Shown here: positions 45,151 through 54,981 of the stretch, piece by piece
Position numbering within the stretch: position 1 is the first letter of the stretch
Layout of the letters: every line of letters begins with the position of its first letter
Origin: Geodermatophilus obscurus
Lineage (GTDB): Bacteria > Actinomycetota > Actinomycetes > Mycobacteriales > Geodermatophilaceae
Length of the DNA: 64,000 nt
Assembly: GCF_900115395.1 (NCBI RefSeq)
Contig: NZ_FOWE01000013.1
Span: forward strand, 1 to 64,000
Direction of reading: 5' to 3'
Translations under genes and position numbers: made by a program
The notes under the pieces: generated by a model
What the model was told of the DNA's origin: nothing
Database searches by the model: none
What the model saw: only the letters and a program-made list of their open reading frames with translations

Positions 45151-46431
45151 TTTGACCTCGCCCTGGCCGCCGCCGTGCTGGCCGCCGCGGGCACGCTGCC
45201 GGCCGACGCCCCCGACGGCCTGGTCCTGCTCGGCGAGCTCGGGCTCGACGGCTCCGTGCGCCCGGTCCGCGGCATCCTGCCGGCGGTGCTGGCCGCGGTC
45301 CGCGCCGGTCACCGCACCGTCGTCGTCCCGGCGGGCAACGCCGACGAGGCAGCGCTCGTCGCCGGGGTGGACGTGCTCGCCGCGGGCACGCTCGGCGACC
45401 TGGTGGACCACCTGTCCGGCCGCGCTCGTCTGGTGCCGCACGTCCGCGGGCCGCTGCCCGCGCCGGATCCCGTCCCCGACCTCGGCGACGTCGTCGGCCA
45501 GTCGGCGGGGCGGCGCGCGGTCGAGGTGGCCGCCGCGGGCGGGCACCACCTGTTCCTCACCGGACCGCCGGGCGCGGGCAAGACGATGCTGGCCGAGCGC
45601 CTGCCCGGGCTGCTGCCCGTGCTCGACGAGCAGGCCGCGCTCGAGGTCACCGCGATCCACTCGGTGGCCGGCACCCTGCCGCCCGGGGCGCCGCTGGTGA
45701 GTCGCCCACCGTTCGAGGCGCCGCACCACTCGGCGACCATGGCCGCGCTGGTGGGTGGCGGGTCCGGGGCGATCCGCCCCGGCGCGCTGTGCCGCGCCCA
45801 CCGCGGGGTGCTCTTCCTCGACGAGGCCCCCGAGTTCCCCCGAGCGACGCTGGACACCCTGCGCCAGCCGCTCGAGCGCGGCACCGTGACGATCAGCCGG
45901 GCCGCCGGGTCGGCGACCTTCCCGTGCCGGGCGCAGCTGGTGCTGGCGGCCAACCCCTGTCCGTGCGCGAGCGCGGCGGGCGACGCCGCCTGCACCTGCA
46001 GCCCGCTGGAGCGCCGCCGGTACCAGTCGCGGCTGTCGGGGCCGCTGCTGGACCGCATCGACCTGCGGGTGGAGCTCCCGCCGGTCACCCGGGCCGCCTG
46101 GCTGGCGTCCGACGCGGCGCCGGAGTCCACGGCGGCGGTCGCCGCCCGCGTGGCCGTCGCGCGGCAGGCGGCGGCTGATCGGCTGCGGGGGACCGGGCTG
46201 TCCCTCACCAGCCAGGTCCCCGGGCGGCTGCTGCGCGAGCGCTGGCCGGTGCCCCGGACGGCGCTGGCGCTGGCCGAGCGGGCGCTGGACCGCGGGCTGC
46301 TGTCGGTGCGGGGCCTCGACCGGGTGCTGCGGGTGTCCTGGACGCTCGCCGACCTCGACGGGCGGACGGTGCCCTGCGGCGACGACGTCGCCGAGGCGCT
46401 GGGCATGCGGCTGCAGCGGGTCGCGGCGTGA
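45151..46431 (+). pseudogene. comM: ComM/YifB-family Mg-chelatase-like helicase, 5' truncated
   Basis: Open from FDLALAAAVLAAAGTLPADA to the stop at 46431 (about 426 residues). Present: the Lon-protease-like end (PAVLAAVRAGHRTVVVPAGN), Walker A FLTGPPGAGKTMLAERLPGL, the HH-S motif in FEAPHHSATMAALVGGGSGA, Walker B GVLFLDEAPEFPRATLDTLR, the sensor region LAANPCPCASAAGDAACTCS (zinc-like Cys cluster) and LSGPLLDRIDLRVELP. Missing are the first roughly 90 residues before the conserved FDLALA. ComM is a hexameric helicase that aids branch migration during natural transformation. The 5' end is replaced by accessory DNA, so the gene is probably dead unless started at GTG 45175. Confidence 0.85.
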
Positions 46432-47680
46432 GCGCGACCGACCTCGACGAGACCTGGCGGCCGCGCTGGCCGAGCCCGGGTCGGCCTCCGGTGCCGCGGG
46501 TCTGCGGCGGGCACGGGCGTGGCTGACGCGGGCGGCGGAGCCGGGGTCGCTGCCCCTCTGGCGCTTCGTCGAGGACGCCGGCCCGGTGGCGGCGGTGCAG
46601 GCGCTGCGGAGGGGGACCGCGCCGGAGGCGGTGCGGGCTCTGGTCGGCGTCCGGGCGGCCGAGGACGCCAGCCTCGCCGACCTGCGCCGGGCCGAGCGCT
46701 GCGGCGCACGCCTGGTGGTGCCCGAGGACGAGGAGTGGCCGGCGCTGCCCCTGCACCCGCTGACGCTGGCCGCGTACGCCGGAGGAGGCAGCGAGCGCCT
46801 CCCCGACCGCACCACCGCCCTGGTGCCGCCGGTCGCGCTGTGGGTGCGCGGCGACGCCGCGCTCGACGCGACGGTCGACCGCTCGGTCGCCGTCGTGGGA
46901 GCGCGGGCGTCGACGTCCTACGGCGAGCACGTGGCCGCCGACCTCGGCGCGCAGCTCGGCGAGCGGGGCTGGACGGTGGTCTCCGGTGGCGCCTACGGCA
47001 TCGACGTCGCCGCACACCGGGGCGCGCTGGCCGCCGGGGCGCCCACGGTCGCGGTGCTCGCCTGCGGCGTCGACCGCGCCTACCCGGCCGCGCACTCGGC
47101 GGTGTTCGAGCGCATCGTCGACGGCGGCGGGCTGCTGGTCAGCGAGTGGCCCCCGGGTGCGGCGCCGTACCGACACCGGTTCCTCGTCCGCAACCGGATC
47201 ATCGCCGGACTGACCCGCGGCACCGTCGTCGTGGAGGCCGCGGCCCGCTCCGGCGCCCAGGCCACCGCGCGCCGGGCCGCCGGCCTGGGCAAGCAGGTGC
47301 TGGTCGTGCCGGGCCCGGTGACCAGCGCGATGTCGGTCGGCTGTCACGAGCTGCTGCGGGAGGAGGACACCGGGGCCCGGCTGGTGACCAGCGCCGCGCA
47401 GGTCGTCGAGGCCGTCGGCGACCTGGGCACCGACCTCGCCGACCCGGCCGAGCGCCCGGCCTCCCCGCGGGACGGGCTGGGCGACTTCGCCCGGCGCGTC
47501 CTCGACGCGTGCCCGGTCCGCGTCGGGGTCAGCGCCGAGCGGCTGGCCGCGGTGGCCGGGTGCGACCCGCTGGAGGCCATGCGGGTGCTGCCCGCCCTGG
47601 AGGTCGCCGAGCTGGTGCAGTGGACCGGCACCGGCTGGCGCCTGGCGCCGCCGCCGGGGACGCGGCGGCGCGCGCCCTGA
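46428..47680 (+). CDS. dprA: DNA-processing protein DprA, probable early frameshift
   Basis: DprA/Smf loads RecA on incoming single-stranded DNA. The Rossmann core is intact: VDRSVAVVGARASTSYGEHV, LGERGWTVVSGGAYGIDVAA-HRGAL, VAVLACGVDRAYPAAHSAVF, LLVSEWPPGAAPYRHRFLVR-NRIIAGL, and a C-terminal winged helix (PVRVGVSAERLAAVAGCDPL). The natural start GTG 46428 overlaps the comM stop, MSATDLDET, but the conserved part (LAAALAEPGSASGAAGLRRA) continues in another frame, so one base appears missing near 46452. The first in-frame start after that is GTG 46586, losing about 50 residues. Confidence 0.85.
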
Positions 47681-47764
47681 GGAGGGTGGTGCGACGGTTG
47701 CGTGGTGGGCAACCGACCGGCGCGGCGCCTTGACCGGGGAACGACGCCGTCGGACGGTCGCACC

Positions 47765-48700
47765 GTGACCGCCCGCACCGCCGACGCGCGCGCCGCGCTG
47801 CCCCCGGCGCTCGCGGCCGCGCTGGAGGGCTACGAGGCGTTCCTCACCGGCGAGCGGGAGCTGTCGGCGCACACCGTCCGCGGGTACGTCACCGACGTCG
47901 CCTGGCTGCTGGACCACCTCGCGCGGCGCGGCGGCTCCCGCGTCGACGAGCTCGACCTGGCCGTGCTGCGCAGCTGGCTGGCGCAGGGGCGGACCCGGGG
48001 TGCCGGCCGGGCGACCACCGCCCGCCGTGCGGCCGCCGCCCGGTCGTTCACCGCGTGGCTGCGCCGCTCCGGCCTCGCGCCCGAGGACGCCGGCCAGCGC
48101 CTGGTGAGCCCGAAGGCCCACCGCACGCTGCCCGACGTGCTCGCGCCCGACCAGGCGCGGGCGGTCGTCGAGTCCACCGGTGGCGCCGAGGACCCGGTGG
48201 GCCTGCGCGACGCCGTCGTCCTCGAGCTGCTGTACGCCAGCGGGATCCGGGTGAGCGAGCTCGTCGGCCTCGACGTCGACGACGTCGACCGCGGCCGGCG
48301 GCTGCTGCGCGTCCTGGGCAAGGGGCGCAAGGAGCGCAGCGTGCCCTACGGCGCCCCGGCCGAGCGCGCGCTGGACGCCTGGCTGGTCCGCGGGCGCGCC
48401 GCGCTGGTCACCGCCGACTCCGGCCCTGCCCTGCTGCTGGGGCTGCGCGGGCGCCGCCTGGACCCCCGCGAGGCCCGCCGGACGGTGCACGCCGCCGTCG
48501 CCCGCACCCCCGGTGCCCCGGACGTCGGGCCACACGGGTTGCGGCACTCCGCGGCCACGCACGTCCTCGAGGGCGGCGCCGACCTGCGCTCGGTCCAGGA
48601 GCTGCTCGGCCACGCTAGCCTCGCCACGACGCAGATCTACACGCACGTGACGGTCGAACGGCTTCGAGCAGTGCACGCCCAGGCGCACCCGAGGGCCTGA
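47765..48700 (+). CDS. xerC: Tyrosine recombinase XerC
   Basis: 311 residues from GTG 47765 (upstream alternatives exist). An N-terminal SAM-like core-binding domain ([20 protein letters not shown]) precedes the catalytic domain with all residues of the family: Arg in [20 protein letters not shown], Lys in [38 protein letters not shown] and the nucleophile Tyr in [13 protein letters not shown]. XerC with XerD resolves chromosome dimers at dif. Located in its usual actinobacterial place between dprA and whiG. Confidence 0.93.
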   Translation: MTARTADARAALPPALAAALEGYEAFLTGERELSAHTVRGYVTDVAWLLDHLARRGGSRVDELDLAVLRSWLAQGRTRGAGRATTARRAAAARSFTAWLRRSGLAPEDAGQRLVSPKAHRTLPDVLAPDQARAVVESTGGAEDPVGLRDAVVLELLYASGIRVSELVGLDVDDVDRGRRLLRVLGKGRKERSVPYGAPAERALDAWLVRGRAALVTADSGPALLLGLRGRRLDPREARRTVHAAVARTPGAPDVGPHGLRHSAATHVLEGGADLRSVQELLGHASLATTQIYTHVTVERLRAVHAQAHPRA

Positions 48701-48780
48701 CCGGCGTCCGTGACCGACTCCACCCAGTCCAGCGTGCCTCCGCACCACCGCGGGGACCCGAGCCCACCACGAAGCGGGGA

Positions 48781-49593
48781 GTGCTGACGTTGCCCGAGGC
48801 GACCATCCACCGGATCGGCGGCGGTTCCGACGAGGACGCCGACGCCACCCTCGGCGACCTGTGGGCGCAGTACGTCGCCGACCGCGCGCCGGCGCTGCGC
48901 GACCGGCTGATCCTGCACTACGCGCCGCTGGTCAAGTACGTCGCCGGCCGCGTCGGCAGCGGCCTGCCCGCGCACGTCGAGCAGGCCGACCTGGTCTCCT
49001 ACGGGACCTTCGGGCTCATCGACGCCATCACCCGCTACGAGCCCTCGCGCGAGGTCAAGTTCGAGAGCTACGCGATGGCCCGCATCCGCGGCGCGATCAT
49101 CGACGAGCTCCGCAGCACCGACTGGATCCCGCGGTCGGTCCGCATGCGTGCCCGCCAGTTCGAGCGCACCGTCGCGGCGCTGGAGAGCACGCTGCGGCGC
49201 AGCCCCACCGACGAGGAGGTCGCGGCGGCCATGGAGATGGACGTCGAGGAGGTGCGCAAGTTCCTCGGCCAGCTGTCCCTGGTCAACGTCGTCGCGCTCG
49301 ACGAGCTGCTCACCGACGACGACGGCGGCGCACCCCGCCTGGTCGACACGCTGCAGGACGCCAACGCCCTCGATCCGCAGGCCGTCGCCGAGCACGGTGA
49401 GGCCCGGCAGCTGCTGGCCCGCGCCGTCGAGCAGCTGCCCGAGCGGGAGAAGGTCGTCGTCAGCCTCTACTACTTCGAGGGCCTGACCCTGGCCGACATC
49501 GGCCGCGTCCTCGGCGTCACCGAGAGCCGGATCTGCCAGCTGCACACCAAGGCGGTCCTGCACCTGCGCACCAAGCTCGCCGACATCGCCTGA
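48781..49593 (+). CDS. whiG: RNA polymerase sigma factor WhiG/FliA family
   Basis: 270 residues with the sigma-70 regions 2-4: [20 protein letters not shown] and [20 protein letters not shown] (region 2), [26 protein letters not shown] (the FliA/WhiG signature), region 3 with [20 protein letters not shown], and region 4 with [32 protein letters not shown]. In streptomycetes it controls sporulation, in motile actinobacteria flagellar or developmental genes. Start GTG 48781 (or TTG 48790). The stop codon lies inside the first unit of a 17-bp tandem repeat. Confidence 0.93.
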   Translation: MLTLPEATIHRIGGGSDEDADATLGDLWAQYVADRAPALRDRLILHYAPLVKYVAGRVGSGLPAHVEQADLVSYGTFGLIDAITRYEPSREVKFESYAMARIRGAIIDELRSTDWIPRSVRMRARQFERTVAALESTLRRSPTDEEVAAAMEMDVEEVRKFLGQLSLVNVVALDELLTDDDGGAPRLVDTLQDANALDPQAVAEHGEARQLLARAVEQLPEREKVVVSLYYFEGLTLADIGRVLGVTESRICQLHTKAVLHLRTKLADIA

Positions 49594-49659
49594 GAGCCGA
49601 CATCGCCTGAGAGCCGAGATCGCCCGAGAGCCGGCATCGCCTGAGCCGGCATCGCCCGA
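49579..49659. repeat. Five-unit tandem repeat over the whiG stop codon
   Basis: Units GCCGACATCGCCTGAGA (49579, 49596), GCCGAGATCGCCCGAGA (49613), then shortened GCCGGCATCGCCTGA and GCCGGCATCGCCCGA (49630, 49645). The first unit encodes the last residues and stop of WhiG. Later units are non-coding. They lie between whiG and the convergent M23 gene. Confidence 0.85.
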
Positions 49660-49663
49660 CCGG

Positions 49664-50179
49664 TCAGGGGCTGAGCGGCAGCAGGCGCACCCGGGGCGGG
49701 CGCAGCAGCGACAGCGGGTCGAGGTAGGTCTCGCCGCGGCGCAGTCCCCAGTGCAGGCACGCCGCGGCGGGGCAGCCCTCGTGGCCGGCGGCCAGCGTCC
49801 CGAGGGCGTCGCCGCGCCGGACCTCCTGTCCGGCCGCGACGGCGGGTGCGACCGGCTCGTAGGTGGTCCGCAGCCCGCCGGCGTGGTCGACGCTGACCAC
49901 CGGCCGCCCGGCCACCATCCCCGCGAAGACGACGATGCCGTCCCCGGCTGCGCGGACCACGGCGCCCGGCGCCCCGCCGAGGTCGGCACCGCGGTGCCCC
50001 GGGCCGTACGGCGAGGGCGGGGGAGCGAAGGGCCGGGTCACCACGGGCGGGTCGCCGAGCGGGGACCCCCAGGCCGGCGTCGGGGTCGGGGCCGGTGGCG
50101 CCGGACCGGCACCCGCCGGCACGGGTGCCAGGGCGGCCGCGGTCGCGACCAGGAAGGCGAGGAGCAGGCGTGCGGCCAC
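49664..50179 (-). CDS. M23-family metallopeptidase (LytM-type)
   Basis: 171 residues from GTG 50179. Signal peptide ([20 protein letters not shown]) and Pro-rich linker precede the M23 domain: [20 protein letters not shown] (HxxxD zinc ligands), [20 protein letters not shown], and [20 protein letters not shown] (HxH-type second site reads LHWGLR). Such enzymes or their inactive relatives cleave or bind peptidoglycan cross-links. It is convergent with whiG and divergent from rpsB, a conserved neighbourhood. Confidence 0.9.
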   Translation of the reverse strand: MAARLLLAFLVATAAALAPVPAGAGPAPPAPTPTPAWGSPLGDPPVVTRPFAPPPSPYGPGHRGADLGGAPGAVVRAAGDGIVVFAGMVAGRPVVSVDHAGGLRTTYEPVAPAVAAGQEVRRGDALGTLAAGHEGCPAAACLHWGLRRGETYLDPLSLLRPPRVRLLPLSP

Positions 50180-50275
50180 GTGCCCGAGGCTCGCCGACCG
50201 CGGGCCGGTCAGGGGTCCGGCGCCCGGACCTGTGGACGGACCCGACGGCGGGGGAGGAGCCCGGGGCACGCCGCG

Positions 50276-50281
50276 TATGCT
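50276..50281 (+). promoter_or_regulatory. Possible -10 of the rpsB promoter
   Basis: TATGCT at 50276-50281 in the long rpsB leader (about 200 nt before the start codon). No good -35 is seen 17 bp upstream, so the assignment is weak. Confidence 0.35.
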
Positions 50282-50479
50282 GTCGGGTGCGACCCGTCTG
50301 CACGGGTCGACTCCGCGCGTCCTCTCCCCGCCTCGACGGCGGGGGCAGCCCACCTCGGTCCCGGTCCTCCGGGTCGGTGGCGCCGCAGGACGCCAGGGCG
50401 GGCCGTCACCCGGCGCCCGCGTCAACCGAGGAGCGTGGCCGCCCGGCGGCCGCGCGTGAGCACGAGAGGCTGCGCCTCC

Positions 50480-51412
50480 ATGGCAGTCGTCAGCATGAAG
50501 CAGCTGCTCGACAGCGGCGTCCACTTCGGGCACCAGACCCGTCGCTGGAACCCGAAGATGAAGCGCTTCATCTTCACCGAGCGCAACGGCATCTACATCA
50601 TCGACCTGCAGCAGACGCTCGGGTACATCGACAACGCCTACGAGTTCGTCAAGCAGACGGTCTCGCACGGCGGCTCGATCATGTTCGTCGGGACCAAGCG
50701 CCAGGCACAGGAGGTCGTGGCGGAGCAGGCGCAGCGCGTGGGCATGCCCTACGTCAACCAGCGCTGGCTGGGCGGCATGCTCACCAACTTCCAGACGGTG
50801 CACAAGAGGCTCCAGCGGCTCAAGGAGCTCGAGGACATGGAGCAGACCGGCGTGCTGGTCAGCCTGTCCAAGAAGGAGCAGCTGGTCCTCAGTCGCGAGA
50901 AGGCCAAGCTCGAGCGCAGCCTCGGCGGCATCCGAGACATGTCGAAGGTCCCCAGCGCCATCTGGATCATCGACACCAAGAAGGAGCACATCGCCGTCGG
51001 CGAGGCCCGCAAGCTGGGCATCCCGGTCGTCGCGATCCTCGACACCAACTGCGACCCCGACGAGGTCGACTACAAGATCCCGGGCAACGACGACGCGATC
51101 CGCAGCATCGCCGTGCTGACCCGCGTCGTCGCCGACGCCGTCGCGGAAGGCCTCATGGCCCGCTCGGCCGCCCAGGCCAACGCCGGCCGCGAGGACGGCG
51201 CCGAGCCGGCCATCGGCGAGGCCGAGCCGCTGCCGGACTGGGAGCGCGAGCTGCTGACCGGCGGTGCCGACGACCAGGCCGACGGTGCCGCCCCGCTGCC
51301 CGAGACCCCGGTCGCCCCGCCTGCCGTGACCGCCGAGGAGATCGCGCCGGTCGAGGGCGTGCCCGCCACCGGCGACACCGCCACCGGAACCCAGGGCGCC
51401 CAGAACGGCTGA
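50480..51412 (+). CDS. rpsB: Small ribosomal subunit protein uS2
   Basis: 310 residues from ATG 50480. Signature sequences are [77 protein letters not shown] and [24 protein letters not shown]. The C-terminal extension (about residue 235 onward, Glu/Asp/Pro-rich) is longer than in E. coli and typical of actinobacteria. First gene of the rpsB-tsf pair. Confidence 0.98.
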   Translation: MAVVSMKQLLDSGVHFGHQTRRWNPKMKRFIFTERNGIYIIDLQQTLGYIDNAYEFVKQTVSHGGSIMFVGTKRQAQEVVAEQAQRVGMPYVNQRWLGGMLTNFQTVHKRLQRLKELEDMEQTGVLVSLSKKEQLVLSREKAKLERSLGGIRDMSKVPSAIWIIDTKKEHIAVGEARKLGIPVVAILDTNCDPDEVDYKIPGNDDAIRSIAVLTRVVADAVAEGLMARSAAQANAGREDGAEPAIGEAEPLPDWERELLTGGADDQADGAAPLPETPVAPPAVTAEEIAPVEGVPATGDTATGTQGAQNG

Positions 51413-51417
51413 CCCGA

Positions 51418-51458
51418 CGGCGCCGCCGTCCGCCCCTCCCGGGCGGGCGGCGGCGCCG
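51418..51458 (+). terminator. Hairpin between rpsB and tsf
   Basis: CGGCGCCGCCG pairs with CGGCGGCGCCG, with TCCGCCC/GGGCGGG extending the stem. It may attenuate or partly terminate rpsB transcription before tsf. Confidence 0.65.
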
Positions 51459-51500
51459 CGGCACGTCCGCACCACCCATCCAGACCCGTGAGGAAGTGAC

Positions 51501-52316
51501 ATGCCCGCCTTCACCGCTGCCGACGTCAAGCGCCTCCGCGACGCCACCGGCGCCGGCATGATGGACGCCAAGAAGGCCCTGACCGAGGCCGACGGCGAGT
51601 ACGACAAGGCCATCGAGCTGCTGCGCATCAAGGGTGCCAAGGACGTCGGCAAGCGCCTCGAGCGCTCCACGACCAACGGCATCGTCGTCAGCAAGCACGG
51701 CGCGCTGCTCGAGCTCGACTGCGAGACCGACTTCGTCGCCAAGAACGCCGACTTCGTCGCCCTCGCCGAGCGCCTCATCGAGATCGTGCTCGAGCAGTCG
51801 CCGCAGAGCCTCGACGCGCTCATGGCCACCGAGGTCGACGGCCAGACCGTCGCCCAGCTCATCGAGTCCGAGTCCGCCCGCATCGGCGAGAAGCTCGTCC
51901 TCTCCCGCTTCGCCACGTTCGAGGGCCCGACCGCGGTCTACCTGCACAAGCGGGCCACCGACCTGCCGCCGGCCATCGGCGTCGCGGTGCAGTACCAGGG
52001 TGGCGACGAGGAGGCCGCGCGCTCGCTGGCGATGCACATCGCCGCCGCCCGCCCGCGCTACCTCTCGCGCGAGGAGGTCCCGGCCGAGGCGGTCGAGACC
52101 GAGCGCCGCGTGGCCGAGCAGACCGCCAAGGAGGAGGGCAAGCCCGAGCAGGCGATCGTCAAGATCGTCGAGGGCCGGGTCAACGCCTACTACAAGGACT
52201 TCGTCCTGCTCGAGCAGCCGTCGATCACCGAGCCCAAGCGCACGGTGAAGCAGATCATCGACGAGGCCGGCCTGACCGTGCAGCGGTTCGCCCGCTTCGA
52301 GGTCGGCCAGGCGTAG
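51501..52316 (+). CDS. tsf: Translation elongation factor Ts
   Basis: 271 residues from ATG 51501 (GAGGAAG upstream). UBA-like N-domain [23 protein letters not shown], then [29 protein letters not shown] and the dimerisation core [20 protein letters not shown]. Exchanges GDP for GTP on EF-Tu. Normal family length for actinobacteria. Confidence 0.98.
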   Translation: MPAFTAADVKRLRDATGAGMMDAKKALTEADGEYDKAIELLRIKGAKDVGKRLERSTTNGIVVSKHGALLELDCETDFVAKNADFVALAERLIEIVLEQSPQSLDALMATEVDGQTVAQLIESESARIGEKLVLSRFATFEGPTAVYLHKRATDLPPAIGVAVQYQGGDEEAARSLAMHIAAARPRYLSREEVPAEAVETERRVAEQTAKEEGKPEQAIVKIVEGRVNAYYKDFVLLEQPSITEPKRTVKQIIDEAGLTVQRFARFEVGQA

Positions 52317-52330
52317 CCGTCCCGCACGTG

Positions 52331-52370
52331 GCCACCGGCCCCGTCCCGATCCCGGGACGGGGCCGGTGGC
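52331..52370 (+). terminator. Strong hairpin after tsf
   Basis: GCCACCGGCCCCGTCCC pairs perfectly over 17 bp with GGGACGGGGCCGGTGGC, loop GATCCC, 15 bp after the tsf stop. Intrinsic-type terminator without a U-tract. Confidence 0.85.
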
Positions 52371-52445
52371 GTCCCCGGGCCCGGCTGGCACCCTCACGGC
52401 GATGAGGCAGGATCAGGGGAATGCCGCCGAGCGAGGGATGAGCAG

Positions 52446-53222
52446 TTGACCGACACCGCCGCGCCGAGCACCTACACCCCGACCTCCGCCCCGACCGCCT
52501 TCCAGCCCGCCGACGGTGCGGGGTACAAGCGCGTCCTCCTCAAGCTGTCCGGTGAGGCGTTCGGCGGCGGCAACGTCGGCGTCGACTCCGGCATCGTGCA
52601 GAGCATCGCCGGGCAGCTGGCCGCCGTCGTCCGCGGCGGCACGCAGGTCGCCGTCGTCGTCGGCGGGGGCAACTTCTTCCGCGGCGCGGAGCTCGCCGAG
52701 GCCGGGATGGACCGCCGGCACGCCGACTACATGGGCATGCTCGGCACGGTCATGAACGCCCTGGCCCTGCAGGCGTTCTGCGAGCAGGTCGGCCTGCAGA
52801 CGCGGGTGCAGACCGCGATCGAGATGGGTCAGGTCGCCGAGCCCTACATCCCCCGCAAGGCGGTCCGGCACATGGAGAAGGGCCGGCTGGTCATCTTCGG
52901 CGCCGGCGCCGGCATGCCGTACTTCTCCACCGACACCGTCGCCGCCCAGCGGGCCCTGGAGATCGGCTGCCAGGTGCTGCTCATGGCCAAGAACGGCGTC
53001 GACGGCGTGTACGACGCCGACCCGCGCACCACCCCGTCGGCGACGATGTACACCGACCTCGACTACGCCCAGGTCCTCGCCGACCAGCTCAAGGTCGCCG
53101 ACGCGACCGCGATCAGCCTCTGCATGGACAACCGGATGCCGATCGTGGTGTTCAACCTGCTCCGCGACGGCAACATCGCCGCGGCGGTCGCGGGTGAGAG
53201 GATCGGGACGCTGATCAGCTGA
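52446..53222 (+). CDS. pyrH: UMP kinase
   Basis: 258 residues from TTG 52446 (GAGGGA about 9 nt upstream; the nearby ATG 52438 gives only a 3-codon frame). Amino-acid-kinase fold: [56 protein letters not shown] and [20 protein letters not shown], and [17 protein letters not shown]. Phosphorylates UMP to UDP. N-terminal 25 residues (Thr/Pro-rich) are an actinobacterial extension. Confidence 0.97.
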   Translation: MTDTAAPSTYTPTSAPTAFQPADGAGYKRVLLKLSGEAFGGGNVGVDSGIVQSIAGQLAAVVRGGTQVAVVVGGGNFFRGAELAEAGMDRRHADYMGMLGTVMNALALQAFCEQVGLQTRVQTAIEMGQVAEPYIPRKAVRHMEKGRLVIFGAGAGMPYFSTDTVAAQRALEIGCQVLLMAKNGVDGVYDADPRTTPSATMYTDLDYAQVLADQLKVADATAISLCMDNRMPIVVFNLLRDGNIAAAVAGERIGTLIS

Positions 53223-53292
53223 GCGGGCGCCGCCCGCGCACGCCGCACCGCAGAGGACGGCGGGCACCGACCCGCCGCAGGAGGAGAGACCC

Positions 53293-53850
53293 GTGATCGA
53301 CGACACCCTGCTCGACGCCGAGGAGCGGATGGACAAGGCCCTGTCGGTCGCTCGGGAGGACCTCGGCTCGGTGCGGACGGGCCGCGCCGCGCCGTCGATG
53401 TTCAACAAGATCCTCGTCGACTACTACGGCGCGCCGACCCCGGTGCCGCAGATGTCGTCGATCACCGTGCCCGAGGCGCGGATGGCGGTCATCAAGCCCT
53501 ACGACAACAGTCAGCTGTCGGCCATCGAGAAGGCCATCCGCGACAGCGACCTGGGCGTCAACCCCACCAACGACGGGCAGATCATCCGCGTCGTCTTCCC
53601 GCAGCTGACCGAGGAGCGCCGCCGCGACCTGGTGAAGGTGGCGCGCAGCAAGGGCGAGGACGCCAAGGTCGCCATCCGCAACGTGCGCCGCCGCGCCAAG
53701 GAGGAGCTCGACCGCATCGCGAAGGACGGCGAGGCCGGCGAGGACGACGTGCGCCGCGCGGAGAAGGAGCTCGACGACCTCACCGCCCAGCACGTGTCGA
53801 GCATCGACGACGCCGTGAAGAACAAGGAGGGTGAGCTGCTCGAGGTCTGA
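53293..53850 (+). CDS. frr: Ribosome recycling factor
   Basis: 185 residues from GTG 53293 with AGGAGGAG upstream. Conserved [59 protein letters not shown] and [17 protein letters not shown]. Splits post-termination ribosomes with EF-G. Standard length. Confidence 0.98.
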   Translation: MIDDTLLDAEERMDKALSVAREDLGSVRTGRAAPSMFNKILVDYYGAPTPVPQMSSITVPEARMAVIKPYDNSQLSAIEKAIRDSDLGVNPTNDGQIIRVVFPQLTEERRRDLVKVARSKGEDAKVAIRNVRRRAKEELDRIAKDGEAGEDDVRRAEKELDDLTAQHVSSIDDAVKNKEGELLEV

Positions 53851-53883
53851 GCCGCTGCCCCCGCCTCCCTCCGCCTCCCTCCG

Positions 53884-54981
53884 ATGACCTCCCGTCCCGA
53901 CGCACCGGGGGCCGGTCCGGCCGGCGACGCGGCCGACACCGGGCCGATCCCGCTCGTCCGGCGCGTCCCGGCGCCACCACCGGTCGCGCCTGCGCGCGCC
54001 CCCGCCACCGGCCCGATCGCCGGGAGCCCGCCGGAGACGCCGGGCACGCGGGAGATCCCCGTCCCCACGGGGGCCGCCGCGCTGCCCGGCTTCGGGCCGG
54101 ACGGTGTCCTGGACGCCGGGCCGGTGCCCGGATCGGACCCCGAGCCGGACCTCGTCCCACCGAAGAGCAGCCGCGCCGGCCGCAACCTCGTCGCGGCCAT
54201 CGGCGTCGGGCTCGCCCTGGGCGCGGTGATCCTCGCGTCGCTGCTGGTCTACCCGCCGGCGTTCCTGCTGGTCCTCGGGGTGGCGATCCTGATCGGCGTC
54301 GTCGAGCTGGTCCGCGCGCTGGAGGCCGGCGGCGCGCGCGCACCGCTCGCGCCGCTGCTCGTCGGCACGGTCGCCATGCTGGCGCTGGCCTGGCTCCGCG
54401 GTGCCGACGGGCTGGTGGTCGCCTTCCTCCTCACCGTCGTCGCCGTCCTGTTCTGGCGCCTGGGCGACGGGCCCGAGGGCTACCTGCGTGACGCCACGAC
54501 CGGCGTCTTCGTCGCCCTCTACGTCCCGCTGCTCGCCGGGTTCTGCGTGCTGCTGCTCGTGCCCGACGACGGCGCCGTGCGCGTGCTGGCCTTCATCGCC
54601 ACCGTCGTCGGCAACGACGTCGGGGGCTACACCGCGGGCGTGCTGTTCGGCCGGCACCCGATGGCGCCGTCGGTCAGCCCGAAGAAGTCGTGGGAGGGCA
54701 TGGCCGGGTCGATCGTGGCCTGCATCGCGGTCGCCACCCCGATCGTCACCCTGGGCCTCGGGGGTCCGTGGTGGGGCGGGGTGCTGCTCGGCGCCGCGCT
54801 CGCGGTCACCGCGACGGTGGGCGACCTCGGCGAGTCGCTGATCAAGCGGGACCTGGGCATCAAGGACATGGGCACCCTGCTGCCGGGCCACGGCGGGATC
54901 ATGGACCGCCTCGACAGCCTGCTGCCCTCGGCCGCGGTGGCCTACCTGCTGCTGTCCTGGGTGACCCCTCCGCCCGTCTGA
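53884..54981 (+). CDS. cdsA: Phosphatidate cytidylyltransferase
   Basis: 365 residues from ATG 53884. A Pro-rich cytoplasmic N-terminus of about 95 residues precedes eight hydrophobic helices. The CDS signature is near the end: SPKKSWEGMAGSIVACIAVA and GDLGESLIKRDLGIKDMGTL-LPGHGGIMDRLDSLLPS. Makes CDP-diacylglycerol for phospholipid synthesis. Its last 40 bp overlap the convergent minus-strand gene. Confidence 0.96.
   Translation: MTSRPDAPGAGPAGDAADTGPIPLVRRVPAPPPVAPARAPATGPIAGSPPETPGTREIPVPTGAAALPGFGPDGVLDAGPVPGSDPEPDLVPPKSSRAGRNLVAAIGVGLALGAVILASLLVYPPAFLLVLGVAILIGVVELVRALEAGGARAPLAPLLVGTVAMLALAWLRGADGLVVAFLLTVVAVLFWRLGDGPEGYLRDATTGVFVALYVPLLAGFCVLLLVPDDGAVRVLAFIATVVGNDVGGYTAGVLFGRHPMAPSVSPKKSWEGMAGSIVACIAVATPIVTLGLGGPWWGGVLLGAALAVTATVGDLGESLIKRDLGIKDMGTLLPGHGGIMDRLDSLLPSAAVAYLLLSWVTPPPV

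Noticed and set aside
44911..46815. 634-codon minus-strand frame opposite comM
   Set aside because: Arg/Gly/Pro-rich antisense shadow of comM/dprA with no ribosome-binding site or motif.
49664..51916. 750-codon minus-strand frame covering rpsB
   Set aside because: Only its last 171 codons (M23 peptidase) are real. The rest is antisense to rpsB and tsf.
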